In this document: positions 1 to 8,153 of the stretch, one piece after another | Position numbering within the stretch: the first letter of the stretch is position 1 | Layout: each line of letters begins with the position of its first letter | Source: Phycisphaerae bacterium | Lineage (GTDB): Bacteria > Planctomycetota > Phycisphaerae > Sedimentisphaerales > Anaerobacaceae | DNA: 25,671 nt | Reading direction: 5' to 3' | Assembly (NCBI GenBank): GCA_030602845.1 | Contig: JAUVYZ010000001.1 | Location: 1 to 25,671 of the forward strand | Position numbers and translations under genes: made by a program | Notes under the pieces: generated by a model | Seen by the model: the letters and a program-made list of their open reading frames with translations, nothing else | Told to the model about the DNA's origin: nothing | The model's database searches: none

Positions 1-497
1 CTCCCGGGTGAAAGACAATACGCCTTCATGGCTTTCTCAAAGGGTTTCTGCTTATCTTTAACTTCCTGTTTTAATTTGTCGATTCTCCCTCTAAAAGGCT
101 TGCCGGCCTCCAGTTCCTCCGCGAGAAGCCTTTTCCTGTCGGCTTCATACTTATCCACCAGCTTAGCTCGCTCTTTGGGGTCGGTGATTTTGGCTATCTC
201 AATAAGGGCTTGATGCCGGGCAATCTGATTCCTGGCATACGTAATATTACTGTTGATACCACGTATCCTCTCGTCATCAAAAGCAGCTTGTTTGAACCAG
301 CTAATCTTTGCACGGATTGGCCTGAGCCGCTCGTCCAGATCGCTGGTGGCTGCTTTCATCTCACCCATGATTTTTTCGAACTGATTATACGTGTGCAGAC
401 TCTCAGAAACCAAGCCGCTAACGTCAGCATCCTGTACAGCACAGGCACCTGCTGCGATGAAAAACATGATTCCCACTTGAACGGTAAGGACACGCAT
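1..497 (-). CDS. Secreted coiled-coil protein, C-terminus beyond left edge (partial)
   Basis: The minus strand stays open from an ATG at 497 to the window edge, giving 165 complete codons with no stop. The N-terminus (MRVLTVQVGIMFFIAAGACA) is a short hydrophobic signal-peptide-like segment. The 'AGAC' in it is at best a weak lipobox, so either periplasmic export or lipidation is possible. The rest is hydrophilic and charged (for example KLVDKYEADRKRLLAEELEA) and reads as helical or coiled-coil. The start lies 9 bases after the glyA stop, and its GAGGG ribosome-binding site overlaps that stop (TGAGGGTAAATCATG), so translation is probably coupled to glyA. I do not recognise the family and infer no function beyond export. 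Reality of the gene is well supported by signal peptide, ribosome-binding site and uninterrupted frame. Confidence 0.75.
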   Translation of the reverse strand, partial: MRVLTVQVGIMFFIAAGACAVQDADVSGLVSESLHTYNQFEKIMGEMKAATSDLDERLRPIRAKISWFKQAAFDDERIRGINSNITYARNQIARHQALIEIAKITDPKERAKLVDKYEADRKRLLAEELEAGKPFRGRIDKLKQEVKDKQKPFEKAMKAYCLSPG

Positions 498-506
498 GAT
501 TTACCC

Positions 507-1775
507 TCATCCGCTATTTTTGTTCGGTATGATGAAGTGGTCAGGCACAGGAAATGCCGAGCATAAAAGCAGAGCTTCTTTGCCTACCTCCTCGATTACC
601 GATTCGTTATCGATATTTTCAACGACTTTGTTTATGAAGCCGGCAATTTGCTCGGCCTCCGGCTCCTTCATTCCGCGGGTGGTAATTGCCGGGGTGCCCA
701 TACGCAGTCCACTGGGGTTAGATGGATGAGCCGGGTCTAAAGGTGTGGTGTTATAATTAGTAACAATTCTTGCCCTGTCCAGTGCTTTTGCCAGTTTTTT
801 GCCGGAGATGTTTTTATTTCGAAGGTCGATTAAGATTAAATGATTGTCGGTTCCGCCTGATGAAAGGTTAAACCCGTATTCGAGCAGCTTCTCGGCCAGC
901 ACTTTTGCATTTTTGACAATCTGTTTTGCGTAGGTGATAAACTCCGGCGTATCGGCTTCAGCCAGTGCTACGGCGATGGCGGTTAATGTGTGCATATGCG
1001 GGCCGCCCTGCAAGCCCGGAAAGACGGCTTTGTCCACATTTTCTGCGTGTTCTGCTTTGCAAAGTAACATTCCGCCACGAGGTCCCCGCAGTGTCTTGTG
1101 CGTCGTGGTTGATACAATGTCGGCGTAGGGCACCGGGCTTTTGTGTATGCCGGCTACAACAAGGCCGGCAATGTGGGCAATATCACTGACGTGATATGCA
1201 CCCACCTTTTGAGCAATCTGGCCGAATATTTCAAAATCAATCTCGCGAGGATAGGCCGTGGCGCCGGAGATGATGATTCCGGGTTTGTGTTTTTTTGCGA
1301 GCTCTTCAATCCGGTTATAGTCAAATCTGCCGGTGTCGGGGTTGACTGTATATTGGACAGAATTAAATACTTTACTTGTTACACTGACTTTCCAACCGTG
1401 CGTGAGATGCCCGCCGTGGGGGAGAGACAGGCCCATAATCGTATCGCCGGGTTGAACCAGAGCCAGATATGCGGCCCAGTTTGCTACTGAGCCGGAATAG
1501 GGCTGGACGTTTGCGTGGTCGGCCTTGAATATTTTTTTTGCCCGGTCCTGGGCCATTTTTTCGATAAGGTCGGTTACCTGCTGGCCCTCATAGTATCGTT
1601 TGTTGGGGTAGCCTTCGGCATATTTGTTTGTAAGGCAGCTTCCGCTGGCCAACATTACGGCCCTGGACACGTAGTTTTCCGATGGGATAAGGCGAATTGA
1701 GCCGCTTTCGCGTGCCCTTTCCTGCCTTACAAGCTCGTAAATCTGCGGGTCATACAGCTCAAGAGCATTTACCAT
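507..1775 (-). CDS. glyA: Serine hydroxymethyltransferase
   Basis: This is a 422-residue PLP enzyme of normal family length that interconverts serine and glycine with tetrahydrofolate, feeding one-carbon units to purine, thymidylate and methionine synthesis in the cytoplasm. The PLP-lysine motif STTTHKTLRGPRGG is present with the lysine at about residue 227. The N-terminal block LIPSENYVSRAVMLASGS and the segment EGYPNKRYYEGQ are typical of SHMT. I start at 1775, which has a GGAG 9 bases upstream and begins the usual NALELYDPQIYELV sequence. An in-frame start at 1829 would add 18 residues, but these are encoded by a short-word repeat (CGTATCTCG) and lack a good ribosome-binding site. It appears to lead a two-gene unit with the secreted protein downstream. 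Confidence 0.97.
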   Translation of the reverse strand: MVNALELYDPQIYELVRQERARESGSIRLIPSENYVSRAVMLASGSCLTNKYAEGYPNKRYYEGQQVTDLIEKMAQDRAKKIFKADHANVQPYSGSVANWAAYLALVQPGDTIMGLSLPHGGHLTHGWKVSVTSKVFNSVQYTVNPDTGRFDYNRIEELAKKHKPGIIISGATAYPREIDFEIFGQIAQKVGAYHVSDIAHIAGLVVAGIHKSPVPYADIVSTTTHKTLRGPRGGMLLCKAEHAENVDKAVFPGLQGGPHMHTLTAIAVALAEADTPEFITYAKQIVKNAKVLAEKLLEYGFNLSSGGTDNHLILIDLRNKNISGKKLAKALDRARIVTNYNTTPLDPAHPSNPSGLRMGTPAITTRGMKEPEAEQIAGFINKVVENIDNESVIEEVGKEALLLCSAFPVPDHFIIPNKNSG

Positions 1776-1958
1776 ATTGGTTCTCCATAAACTTGTATCT
1801 GGTGTTTCGTATCTCGCGTCCAGCTTCAAGAAATACGCTTCAGGGTATATATCACAGCTTCACTTTTTATACAAGTTTTTATTTGTTGACAAATTTGAGC
1901 GTCGGATTAGGATAAGCGGGTTAAATGAGGCGTTAGAAAAAGGAACCGGTTAAAAGGT

Positions 1959-3365
1959 ATGGAAGAAAAAGGTATAGGAGAGTCTATTAAGGCGGCGGTT
2001 TTCTTTGAAAGAGCCCGAAAGGTGGCGGAGACAAATAACTTCGATTACGCTATCGATATGTACCTCGAAGGGCTGCGATGTACGCCGGAGGCGCTGCAGC
2101 ACGGGCATATACCGCTTTACGAATTGGCGCTGGTCAGGCAGGGAAAAGGCGGCAAGAAGCCGTCAATGATGGAAAGAATGAAGCGTCTGCGAGGTAAAAC
2201 GCCGCTCGAGCAGATGCTTAACGCCGAGTACCTTTTCGCCAAGGACCCCGGGCATTTGCCGTATGCCGAGCATATACTAAAAGCTGCGGTGGCAGGCGAT
2301 TACAAGCAGACGGCCAAGTGGATTGCTGATTTGGTGTTTCAGGGAAATAATGCTGCGCGAAGACCATCTTTACAAACATATCTCCTGTTAAAAGATTCGT
2401 ACAAAACCATTGGTGAATTCGACAGGGCGATTATAGCGTGCCAACATGCCTCTCGTCTTAAACCGGAGGACGGCGACTTGGCGGACGAGTTCAAGAACCT
2501 CACAGCCGAGCTGACTGTTGCCAGGGGCAGGTATGACCAGGAGGGTGATTTCAGGCAGTCCATCAAGGATCGGGAGGCGCAGGAAAAACTTCACGCGCAG
2601 GAGGGTGTTGTCAAGACGGAGGATTACCGGATGTTGGCGGTTGAAGAGGCCAGAAAAGGACTGGCCGAGGACCCAAATCTGCCGAAGCACATATTAAATT
2701 TGGCGCAGGCGCTGTCGGATTTGCGAAACGACGAAGCTGAGAATGAAGCGATAGAGCTGCTGGAAAATGCGTATAAAAGTAAAAGCGATTTTAGCTTTAA
2801 GCAGCGGGCGGGGCTGTTCAGAATAAAACAGCTCAAACGCAAGGTAAGAGCGGCGAAAGCAGCTCTTGAGACTAAGCCGGACGAGGCGCAAGCCAGGGCT
2901 AAGGTCGCAGAATTGTCGGCGCAGCTAAACAGCACTGAATTAGAGCACTATCGGCTCTGCGTGGAGAACTACCCGACCGACCTGCAGGCCAAGTACGAAT
3001 ATGGTGTTCGTCTGGTTCGGGATAAACGGTATGACGATGCAATACCTTTGTTCCAGGAGGCGCAGAAAGACCCGCGACGAAAGATTTCATCGATGGATAA
3101 AATCGGCTACTGCTTTTATATGAAGGGCTGGTATGCAGACGCAATCGATGTTTTTAGCCGGGCGATAGAGGCCCACGAGATAAAAGATGACGGTGTCGCC
3201 AAGGAATTGCGGTACAATCTGGCCTGCTCTTATGAGCAGCAGGGTGATACGGAAAAGGCGCTGGAGATTTATCGGAAAATTGCCCAGCTTGATTTTGGAT
3301 ACAAGGATGTCCGCCAGCGAGTAGATAAGTTGAGAAGGAAGGGGACTGAGCCAAGGTCCCAGTAA
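1959..3365 (+). CDS. Tetratricopeptide-repeat protein
   Basis: This 468-residue protein has no signal peptide or membrane segment, so it is probably cytoplasmic. TPR-like helix pairs occur near residues 15-50, 145-180 (SYKTIGEFDRAIIACQHASR), 335-370 (YGVRLVRDKRYDDAIPLFQE), 375-410 (KIGYCFYMKGWYADAIDVFS) and 415-450 (NLACSYEQQGDTEKALEIYR). The middle, about residues 180-330, is highly charged and probably coiled-coil. TPR arrays are protein-binding scaffolds, and nothing here identifies the partner. It lies 52 bp upstream of rpsT on the same strand and may be cotranscribed with it. An AAAAGG sequence lies just before the ATG, with tight spacing, and an AGGAACC further upstream. Calling it a TPR protein is secure; a specific role is not. 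Confidence 0.88.
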   Translation: MEEKGIGESIKAAVFFERARKVAETNNFDYAIDMYLEGLRCTPEALQHGHIPLYELALVRQGKGGKKPSMMERMKRLRGKTPLEQMLNAEYLFAKDPGHLPYAEHILKAAVAGDYKQTAKWIADLVFQGNNAARRPSLQTYLLLKDSYKTIGEFDRAIIACQHASRLKPEDGDLADEFKNLTAELTVARGRYDQEGDFRQSIKDREAQEKLHAQEGVVKTEDYRMLAVEEARKGLAEDPNLPKHILNLAQALSDLRNDEAENEAIELLENAYKSKSDFSFKQRAGLFRIKQLKRKVRAAKAALETKPDEAQARAKVAELSAQLNSTELEHYRLCVENYPTDLQAKYEYGVRLVRDKRYDDAIPLFQEAQKDPRRKISSMDKIGYCFYMKGWYADAIDVFSRAIEAHEIKDDGVAKELRYNLACSYEQQGDTEKALEIYRKIAQLDFGYKDVRQRVDKLRRKGTEPRSQ

Positions 3366-3417
3366 ATGTTTATGAGTGTTTGTAAATGAAGCAGCGATGG
3401 TTTTTTAGGAGACTATA

Positions 3418-3693
3418 GTGGCACATTCGTTATCAGCGAAAAAAAGAGTGAAACAAAATGCCAAAAGAAGGACGATTAATCGCGCACGTAAGAGCCAGGT
3501 AAAGACACAAATCAAGCATTTTGAGACGGCTTCGAGCGGCGGTGACATAGAAGCGGCGAGCGAGCAATACCAGCTCATTGTCCGCAAGCTGGACAAAACC
3601 GCAGCTACCAGCACAATGCATAAAAGGACTGCCGCACGAAAGAAATCACGTCTTGCCAGGCGACTTAACAGTCTCAAGGCAAAAAAGGGGTAA
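3418..3693 (+). CDS. rpsT: 30S ribosomal protein S20
   Basis: This 91-residue, strongly basic protein has the S20 pattern: N-terminal MAHSLSAKKRVKQNAKRR, a central IKHFETA helix and a C-terminal MHKRTAARKKSRLARRLN. S20 binds 16S rRNA early in assembly of the 30S subunit. The start is GTG at 3418, with an AGGAG 8 bases upstream. S20 genes in other bacteria also often use a non-AUG start, which is linked there to autoregulation; whether that holds here is inference. It follows the TPR gene by 52 bp. Confidence 0.97.
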   Translation: MAHSLSAKKRVKQNAKRRTINRARKSQVKTQIKHFETASSGGDIEAASEQYQLIVRKLDKTAATSTMHKRTAARKKSRLARRLNSLKAKKG

Positions 3694-3820
3694 AACGTCA
3701 CCTATGAGCCGCAAGACGTTAGACGACAATCATAAATATTGTGTCGGTCGTGGCATAAGAGGTGCAGAGAAGGGTCGCGACCGGCGACAGAATCACAGTT
3801 AGATTTGGAGGTGTAAAGAA

Positions 3821-4084
3821 ATGGATACACGCTTTATTACAGGTGTGCTGCTGAGATGTTTCATATATAGCTTTGTGCTGCTGCTGATTTGGTTTGTATT
3901 GTTCTTAGCCGCAGGTGGGTGGATGTATTATTTTCATAGCGCGATGTTCGACATAACCCTGCACGAGTTCGATGTAATGAATTACTGTGGGATGGGACTG
4001 CTCAAGATACTTGTGTTTGTGGGCTTCCTCATTCCATATATAGCAATTCGATTGACCGCCAAGAAGCAAAATTCGTCTAATTAG
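3821..4084 (+). CDS. Small two-helix membrane protein, resembles DUF6868
   Basis: This is an 87-residue protein with two long hydrophobic stretches, about residues 10-34 (FIYSFVLLLIWFVLFLAAGG) and 57-77 (MGLLKILVFVGFLIPYIAIR), so it should be an inner-membrane protein with a short extramembrane loop and a basic C-terminal tail. The layout, a helix, then WMYYFHSAMFDITLHEFD, then a helix ending in PYIAIRL, matches my memory of the DUF6868 family, whose function is unknown. A strong GGAGG sits 9 bases upstream of the ATG. It is separated by 127 bp from rpsT and 47 bp from the lipoprotein gene. No function can be assigned. Confidence 0.82.
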   Translation: MDTRFITGVLLRCFIYSFVLLLIWFVLFLAAGGWMYYFHSAMFDITLHEFDVMNYCGMGLLKILVFVGFLIPYIAIRLTAKKQNSSN

Positions 4085-4131
4085 TCGATTAAGCGGAGGT
4101 TTTCGCTTCGCAAAGCCGCCGCTGAGCTCAA

Positions 4132-4494
4132 ATGTTCGATGCTATGAAAAGAATTCTGATTTTGCTTCTTCTGGGTCTGGCAGGTTGCCAGATGGCTGGC
4201 CATGCAACCAAAAACCCAGTCTCAGCGGAAGTATACGAAAGATGGCGGAAGGACAATTCGTACTATGCGTTGATCGAGATCATCGATGTGCACCTCGACC
4301 GTCCGGACTGGAGCCGAGCGACCAAGCAGGATGTTCTCAAGCATCTCGGCAAGCCAAATTGGCAGACCATCAACCAAGATCCAGAGAGAGAATGGGGCTA
4401 CCAAGGCATGAGGCACGTGCCTTATCAGAACAAGGCGATCTTCGAATTCAATGACCAGGGCGAGTTGATTGAAATCTACTGGCTCTCAGAATGA
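4132..4494 (+). CDS. Small lipoprotein with BamE/SmpA-like fold
   Basis: This 120-residue protein has a lipoprotein signal (MKRILILLLLGLAGC) with lipobox LAGC, so the mature protein should begin at Cys19 and be membrane-anchored. The mature part contains ATKQDVLKHLGKPNW and ends with AIFEFNDQGELIEIYWLSE. This pattern, a 'KxDVLxxLGxPxx' helix followed by a strand with 'FxxxGxLxxxY', is seen in SmpA/OmlA/BamE-like lipoproteins. That suggests a small alpha/beta envelope domain but does not make it the BamE assembly factor. An internal ATG at 4144 would give a cleaner signal peptide; neither start has a clear ribosome-binding site. Its stop overlaps the first possible ATG of the next gene (ATGA at 4491), which suggests cotranscription with the GH43-like gene. 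Confidence 0.78.
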   Translation: MFDAMKRILILLLLGLAGCQMAGHATKNPVSAEVYERWRKDNSYYALIEIIDVHLDRPDWSRATKQDVLKHLGKPNWQTINQDPEREWGYQGMRHVPYQNKAIFEFNDQGELIEIYWLSE

Positions 4495-4553
4495 GAACAT
4501 TGAGCGGCCCGCGTGATTACCGCGGCTGCGGGGCTATCTTGTTGGACAGGACA

Positions 4554-5621
4554 ATGCTTGGCAAGAAGGTATTCTTTACAGGTTTTTTTCTTGGGCTATT
4601 TGTCGCCGATGTAGTATCGGGCGCAAACACGAATCTTAATGCGGCAATTAACTTCTCCGGGATTAAGTCCCCTATCGTGTTACGGGGTGATTCAAGAATA
4701 GCATACCGTGACCCAGCTGGGCTCTATCACGCTGGAACATTCTATCTGTTTTATACGCTCGTGCGAACGGAAGAAGACGGCCTGATCTACTCATACACGG
4801 CCGTTAGTACATCACGCGATTTGCAGGGCTGGTCGGCGCCAAGAATCATCACGCCAAAGGGACAGCACCTGAACTTCTCAAGTCCGGGCAATGTGGTGCG
4901 TTTCGCCGACGTCTGGGTTCTGTGCCTGCAGACGTATCCGCGGCCGGAGTATCAGCGGGGTGAGAAGCTGCGCTGGGCCAATAATAAGGCCCGTTTGTTT
5001 ATCATGCGGAGCAAGGACCTGCTGCGCTGGAGCGAACCCGAGCTGCTGCGTGTAAAGGGCCCGGACATACCGCTGGAAAAGATGGGGCGAATGATAGACC
5101 CGTACCTTATTGAAGACAAAGACGAGCCCGGCAAGTGGTGGTGCTTTTACAAACAACACGGGGTAAGTCTTTCGTGGTCTTACGACCTGGCGAATTGGAC
5201 TTATTTCGGGCGCGCCGATAGTGGTGAAAATGTGTGCGTTCTCGTTGACGATGACGAATATGTGCTCTTTCATTCTCCCGGCAATGGCATCGGAGTCAAA
5301 CGCTCGAAGGATTTGAAACAATGGCGTGATGTCAACGGCCTTATCACACTCGGCCAGAAGCAGTGGCCCTGGGCGGAAAACAGAATTACCGCGGGAGTTG
5401 TGCTGGATTTACGAAAAGAACCTCGCATCGGAAAATACCTGATGTTTTTTCATGGTGGCGGCCCAGGAAAGAAGAAGACCCAGGATAACGTGGATGCCAA
5501 TTGCTCTTTAGGGATTGCATGGAGTGATGACCTAAAGAACTGGAGCTGGCCCGGAAAAGTTCCTGTCCCACAGGGCACCCCCGCCCAGAGGACGCGCCTT
5601 CGGCGAGTCGATAGTGAATAG
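4554..5621 (+). CDS. Secreted GH43-like five-bladed beta-propeller protein
   Basis: This 355-residue protein has a signal peptide (MLGKKVFFTGFFLGLFVADV, cleavage near VSGA). The mature protein shows repeated blade signatures: RDPAGLYHAGTFYLFYT, TSRDLQGWSAP, SKDLLRWSEP, DPYLIEDKDEPGKWWCFYK, SYDLANWTYFG, SKDLKQWRD and SDDLKNWSW. The recurring 'S-x-D-L-x-x-W' after each blade is typical of the GH43/GH32/GH117-type beta-propeller glycosidases. The D of RDP, about residue 53, could be the catalytic base and the E of WAENR the acid, but this is inferred. An upstream in-frame ATG at 4491 overlaps the previous stop, but it would put 21 non-hydrophobic residues before the signal peptide, so I prefer 4554. 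A strong terminator follows at 5643. The substrate is unknown, probably a plant or algal glycan. Confidence 0.8.
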   Translation: MLGKKVFFTGFFLGLFVADVVSGANTNLNAAINFSGIKSPIVLRGDSRIAYRDPAGLYHAGTFYLFYTLVRTEEDGLIYSYTAVSTSRDLQGWSAPRIITPKGQHLNFSSPGNVVRFADVWVLCLQTYPRPEYQRGEKLRWANNKARLFIMRSKDLLRWSEPELLRVKGPDIPLEKMGRMIDPYLIEDKDEPGKWWCFYKQHGVSLSWSYDLANWTYFGRADSGENVCVLVDDDEYVLFHSPGNGIGVKRSKDLKQWRDVNGLITLGQKQWPWAENRITAGVVLDLRKEPRIGKYLMFFHGGGPGKKKTQDNVDANCSLGIAWSDDLKNWSWPGKVPVPQGTPAQRTRLRRVDSE

Positions 5622-5642
5622 TCGTTAGTATTTAGCACAATG

Positions 5643-5673
5643 AAAACCCTGGCGGAGCCAGGGTTTGTTTTTT
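5643..5673 (+). terminator. Rho-independent terminator after the GH43-like gene
   Basis: A perfect 10-bp stem AAACCCTGGC / GCCAGGGTTT (5644-5653 with 5657-5666) closes a GGA loop and is followed by GTTTTTT. It lies 22 bases after the GH43-like stop codon. This separates that transcript from the DUF5703 gene downstream. Confidence 0.88.
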
Positions 5674-5728
5674 AGAATGTGTGTGGTTGAACCCGGGTGG
5701 AGGCGTGAGGTAAACGATATGGAAGAAA

Positions 5729-5752
5729 CCCCAAGTAAATTTGGGGCTAAAC
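5729..5752 (+). repeat. Hairpin plus GGCTAAA repeat, copy A
   Basis: CCCCAA (5729-5734) pairs with TTGGGG (5741-5746) around a GTAAAT loop and is followed by GCTAAAC. The same layout, a variable perfect stem, a loop containing TAAA, then GGCTAAA, recurs at 12944 and 20697. The stem sequences differ between copies, so the structure is kept rather than the sequence. It lies 23 bases upstream of the DUF5703 start and could affect translation of that mRNA. Confidence 0.6.
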
Positions 5753-5774
5753 GATGATGAGAAAGGATAGTTAG

Positions 5775-8051
5775 ATGAGAAGGGTAATGGAGAAAAAAAA
5801 CAGCACATTGGTTTTTTTGATATTTTCGGTGTGCCTGGGAATCTGTCCAGTCGCAACTGGGGCGGAGGAATCGGAAGACCCGTTGGGTCAATATAATGTG
5901 GTTTGGGCGACGCCGAGTAAGGGTTCGTCGGGGTCGATGCCGATAGGTAACGGTGACATCGGGCTGAACGTCTGGGTCGAGGAAGGCGGCGACCTTCTCT
6001 TTTATATCAGTAAGACCGATGCATGGAGTGAGAACGCGCGCTTACTCAAGCTCGGGATGGTGCGAGTGAAGCTGTCGCCGAATCCCTTTGAAAAGGGGAT
6101 GGCGTTTAAGCAGACTCTGAAGCTGCGCCAGGGAGAGATTGAGATAACAGCCGGGCCGGCTGAGCGAAAGGTAACGCTGCGTGTATGGGTGGATGCCAAC
6201 CGGCAGGTCATACGTGTTGAAGCCGAGGGTAAACAGGACTTTAATCTTGAGACGCACCTTGAGGTATGGCGCAGAGTCAAGCGGGAACTCAAGGGAAACG
6301 AAGCGAACAGCGCTCGCGGGCTAACTCGTAACGACAAGGGCGATTATCCAATCATTGTCTATCCCGACACTATTGCGCCCGCCAAAGACAACCGCATTGT
6401 ATGGTATCATCGAAATGAGAAGTCCTGTTATCCAATAACGCTTAAGAATCAACACCTCGGCGAGCTGCTGGCCAGGTATCCTGACCCGCTTATGCACCGG
6501 ACGTTCGGCGGATGTATCAAAGGTGACGGCCTGAAAGCCGTTGATGATGAGACTCTTAAATCGGCCAGGCCGAGCAGGCGTTTTGCGGTTTCGATTTATC
6601 CTCTGACGGCGCGGACCAAAACCAGCGACATCTGGTTGAGAGTGCTGGAGGCACAGGTAAGGGCGGTTGAGGCGGTAGATTTGGAAACCGCGCGCGCAGC
6701 GCACAGGAAGTGGTGGGATATGTTCTGGAAGCGAAGCTGGATTTTCGTCAGCGGGGCAGAAGATGCTGAGACGGTCACGCGTGGGTATGTGCTGCAGCGG
6801 TGGATTAATGCGTGCGGCGGCCGAGGGGCTTACCCCATCAAGTTCAACGGCTCAATCTTTACGGTCGATGCCCGGATTGGTAAGGAGCATTTTGATGGTG
6901 ATTATCGACGCTGGGGCGGGATGTATTGGTGGCAAAACACGCGACTTCCGTACTGGTCGATGCCGGCGTCGGGTGACTTCGATTTGATGCAGCCGTTGTT
7001 CCGGATGTACAACAATGTGCTCGGGCTGTGCAGGGACAAGACAAAGATTTACTATAAGCACGATGGCGTTTTCTTCCCGGAGACGATGTACTTCTGGGGT
7101 ACAAATGGAAATTGCGATTACGGGTGGGGACATAAAGGGCCTGAAACGATTAACCAATACATCCGGCGGGAATGGCAGGGCGGAATTGAAATAGCCGCGA
7201 TGATGTTAGACTACTACGCGATTACGCAAGATGAAAAGTTTCTGCGTGATATACTGCTTCTGTTGGCTGAAGAGACCATTACTTTCTTTGATGAGCACTG
7301 GGAGCGGGACGAGGAGGGCAAGATTCGCTTCGAGCCGGCCCAGTCGTTAGAGACGTGGTGGGAGTGCGTAAATCCGCTGCCGGAGGTTGCGGGGCTTCGG
7401 TATGTGCTCGGTCGGCTGCTGGAACTGCCGGCGGATTTGACGACGAGGGCGCAGCGTAAAAAATGGAAGAAGACGCTGGCGGACCTGCCGGCACTGCCGA
7501 TGAAAGAAGAGAATGGCAAACATTTTGTGCTGCCTGCGGAGAAATATAGCATGAAGCGAAACCAGGAGAATCCGGAGTTGTACGCCATTTTTCCGTACCG
7601 AGTTTTTGGCGTTGGCAAGGCGGATGTGGAGATTGGTCTTGAGACATATAACCGGCGGGTGCACAAGGGGACGGGAGGTTGGTATCAGACAGCAATTCAG
7701 GCGGCGTATCTTGGCTTGAGCGGGGACGCGTCGAAATTTGTGACGAAGAATTTCTCAACCAAACACGCAGGGAGCCGGTTCCCCGCCTTCTGGGGGCCGA
7801 ACTATGACTGGATACCCGACCAGGACCACGGCAGCGTTGCGATGACAGCGCTGCAACGAATGTTGATACAAACCGAGGGCAGAAAAATCCTGCTGTTTGG
7901 CGCCTGGCCGAAAGAATGGAACGTTGAATTCAAATTGCACGCACCTATGAACACAACGGTGGAAGGCGTGTATAGGGATGGTAAACTCCAGCAGCTAAAA
8001 GTAGTACCGCGGTCGCGGGCAAGGGACGTGGTGACAATGGAGCCGCAGTGA
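5775..8051 (+). CDS. Secreted DUF5703-domain protein, GH95-like (alpha/alpha)6 glycosidase-type fold
   Basis: This 758-residue protein has a signal peptide ending near CPVATGAEE. The first mature block, YNVVWATPSKGSSGSMPIGN followed by GDIGLNVWVEE and LLFYISKTDAWSENARLLKL, is the hallmark of DUF5703, a family distantly like GH95 enzymes. The second half contains PETINQYIRREWQGG and EPAQSLETWWECVNPLPEVA, a region resembling the catalytic face of (alpha/alpha)6 toroid glycosidases, where acidic residues act. The C-terminal section has DHGSVAMTALQRML and WNVEFKLHAPMNTTVEGVYR, likely the beta-sandwich cap. The start at 5775 has AAAGGA upstream; Met5 at 5787 also has a GAAGGG. The gene is preceded by a terminator, so it probably has its own promoter. 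The role inferred is hydrolysis of an exported oligosaccharide; substrate and activity are unproven. Confidence 0.85.
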   Translation: MRRVMEKKNSTLVFLIFSVCLGICPVATGAEESEDPLGQYNVVWATPSKGSSGSMPIGNGDIGLNVWVEEGGDLLFYISKTDAWSENARLLKLGMVRVKLSPNPFEKGMAFKQTLKLRQGEIEITAGPAERKVTLRVWVDANRQVIRVEAEGKQDFNLETHLEVWRRVKRELKGNEANSARGLTRNDKGDYPIIVYPDTIAPAKDNRIVWYHRNEKSCYPITLKNQHLGELLARYPDPLMHRTFGGCIKGDGLKAVDDETLKSARPSRRFAVSIYPLTARTKTSDIWLRVLEAQVRAVEAVDLETARAAHRKWWDMFWKRSWIFVSGAEDAETVTRGYVLQRWINACGGRGAYPIKFNGSIFTVDARIGKEHFDGDYRRWGGMYWWQNTRLPYWSMPASGDFDLMQPLFRMYNNVLGLCRDKTKIYYKHDGVFFPETMYFWGTNGNCDYGWGHKGPETINQYIRREWQGGIEIAAMMLDYYAITQDEKFLRDILLLLAEETITFFDEHWERDEEGKIRFEPAQSLETWWECVNPLPEVAGLRYVLGRLLELPADLTTRAQRKKWKKTLADLPALPMKEENGKHFVLPAEKYSMKRNQENPELYAIFPYRVFGVGKADVEIGLETYNRRVHKGTGGWYQTAIQAAYLGLSGDASKFVTKNFSTKHAGSRFPAFWGPNYDWIPDQDHGSVAMTALQRMLIQTEGRKILLFGAWPKEWNVEFKLHAPMNTTVEGVYRDGKLQQLKVVPRSRARDVVTMEPQ

Positions 8052-8115
8052 CTTTATAAAAAGGTATTCGGGCTGTATGAACGAGGGCCGAACCATTCGT
8101 TCAATTACAGAGTGT

Positions 8116-8138
8116 ACGCCACACTTATGTGTGGGGTA
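8116..8138 (+). promoter_or_regulatory. Hairpin in the rnr 5' leader
   Basis: CCACAC (8119-8124) pairs with GTGTGG (8129-8134) around a TTAT loop, and the flanking TAC/GTA can extend the stem past one mismatch. It ends 15 bases before the rnr ATG, whose ribosome-binding site is weak. No T-run follows, so it is not a clear terminator. It may be a leader structure for rnr; the function is inferred only from position. Confidence 0.35.
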
Positions 8139-8153
8139 TTATAGATTTGTCAA

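Noticed and set aside
3704..3802. 32-codon ORF between rpsT and the membrane protein (MSRKTLDDNHKYC...)
   Set aside because: There is no clear ribosome-binding site and no recognisable feature, so I do not call it, although a tiny gene cannot be excluded.
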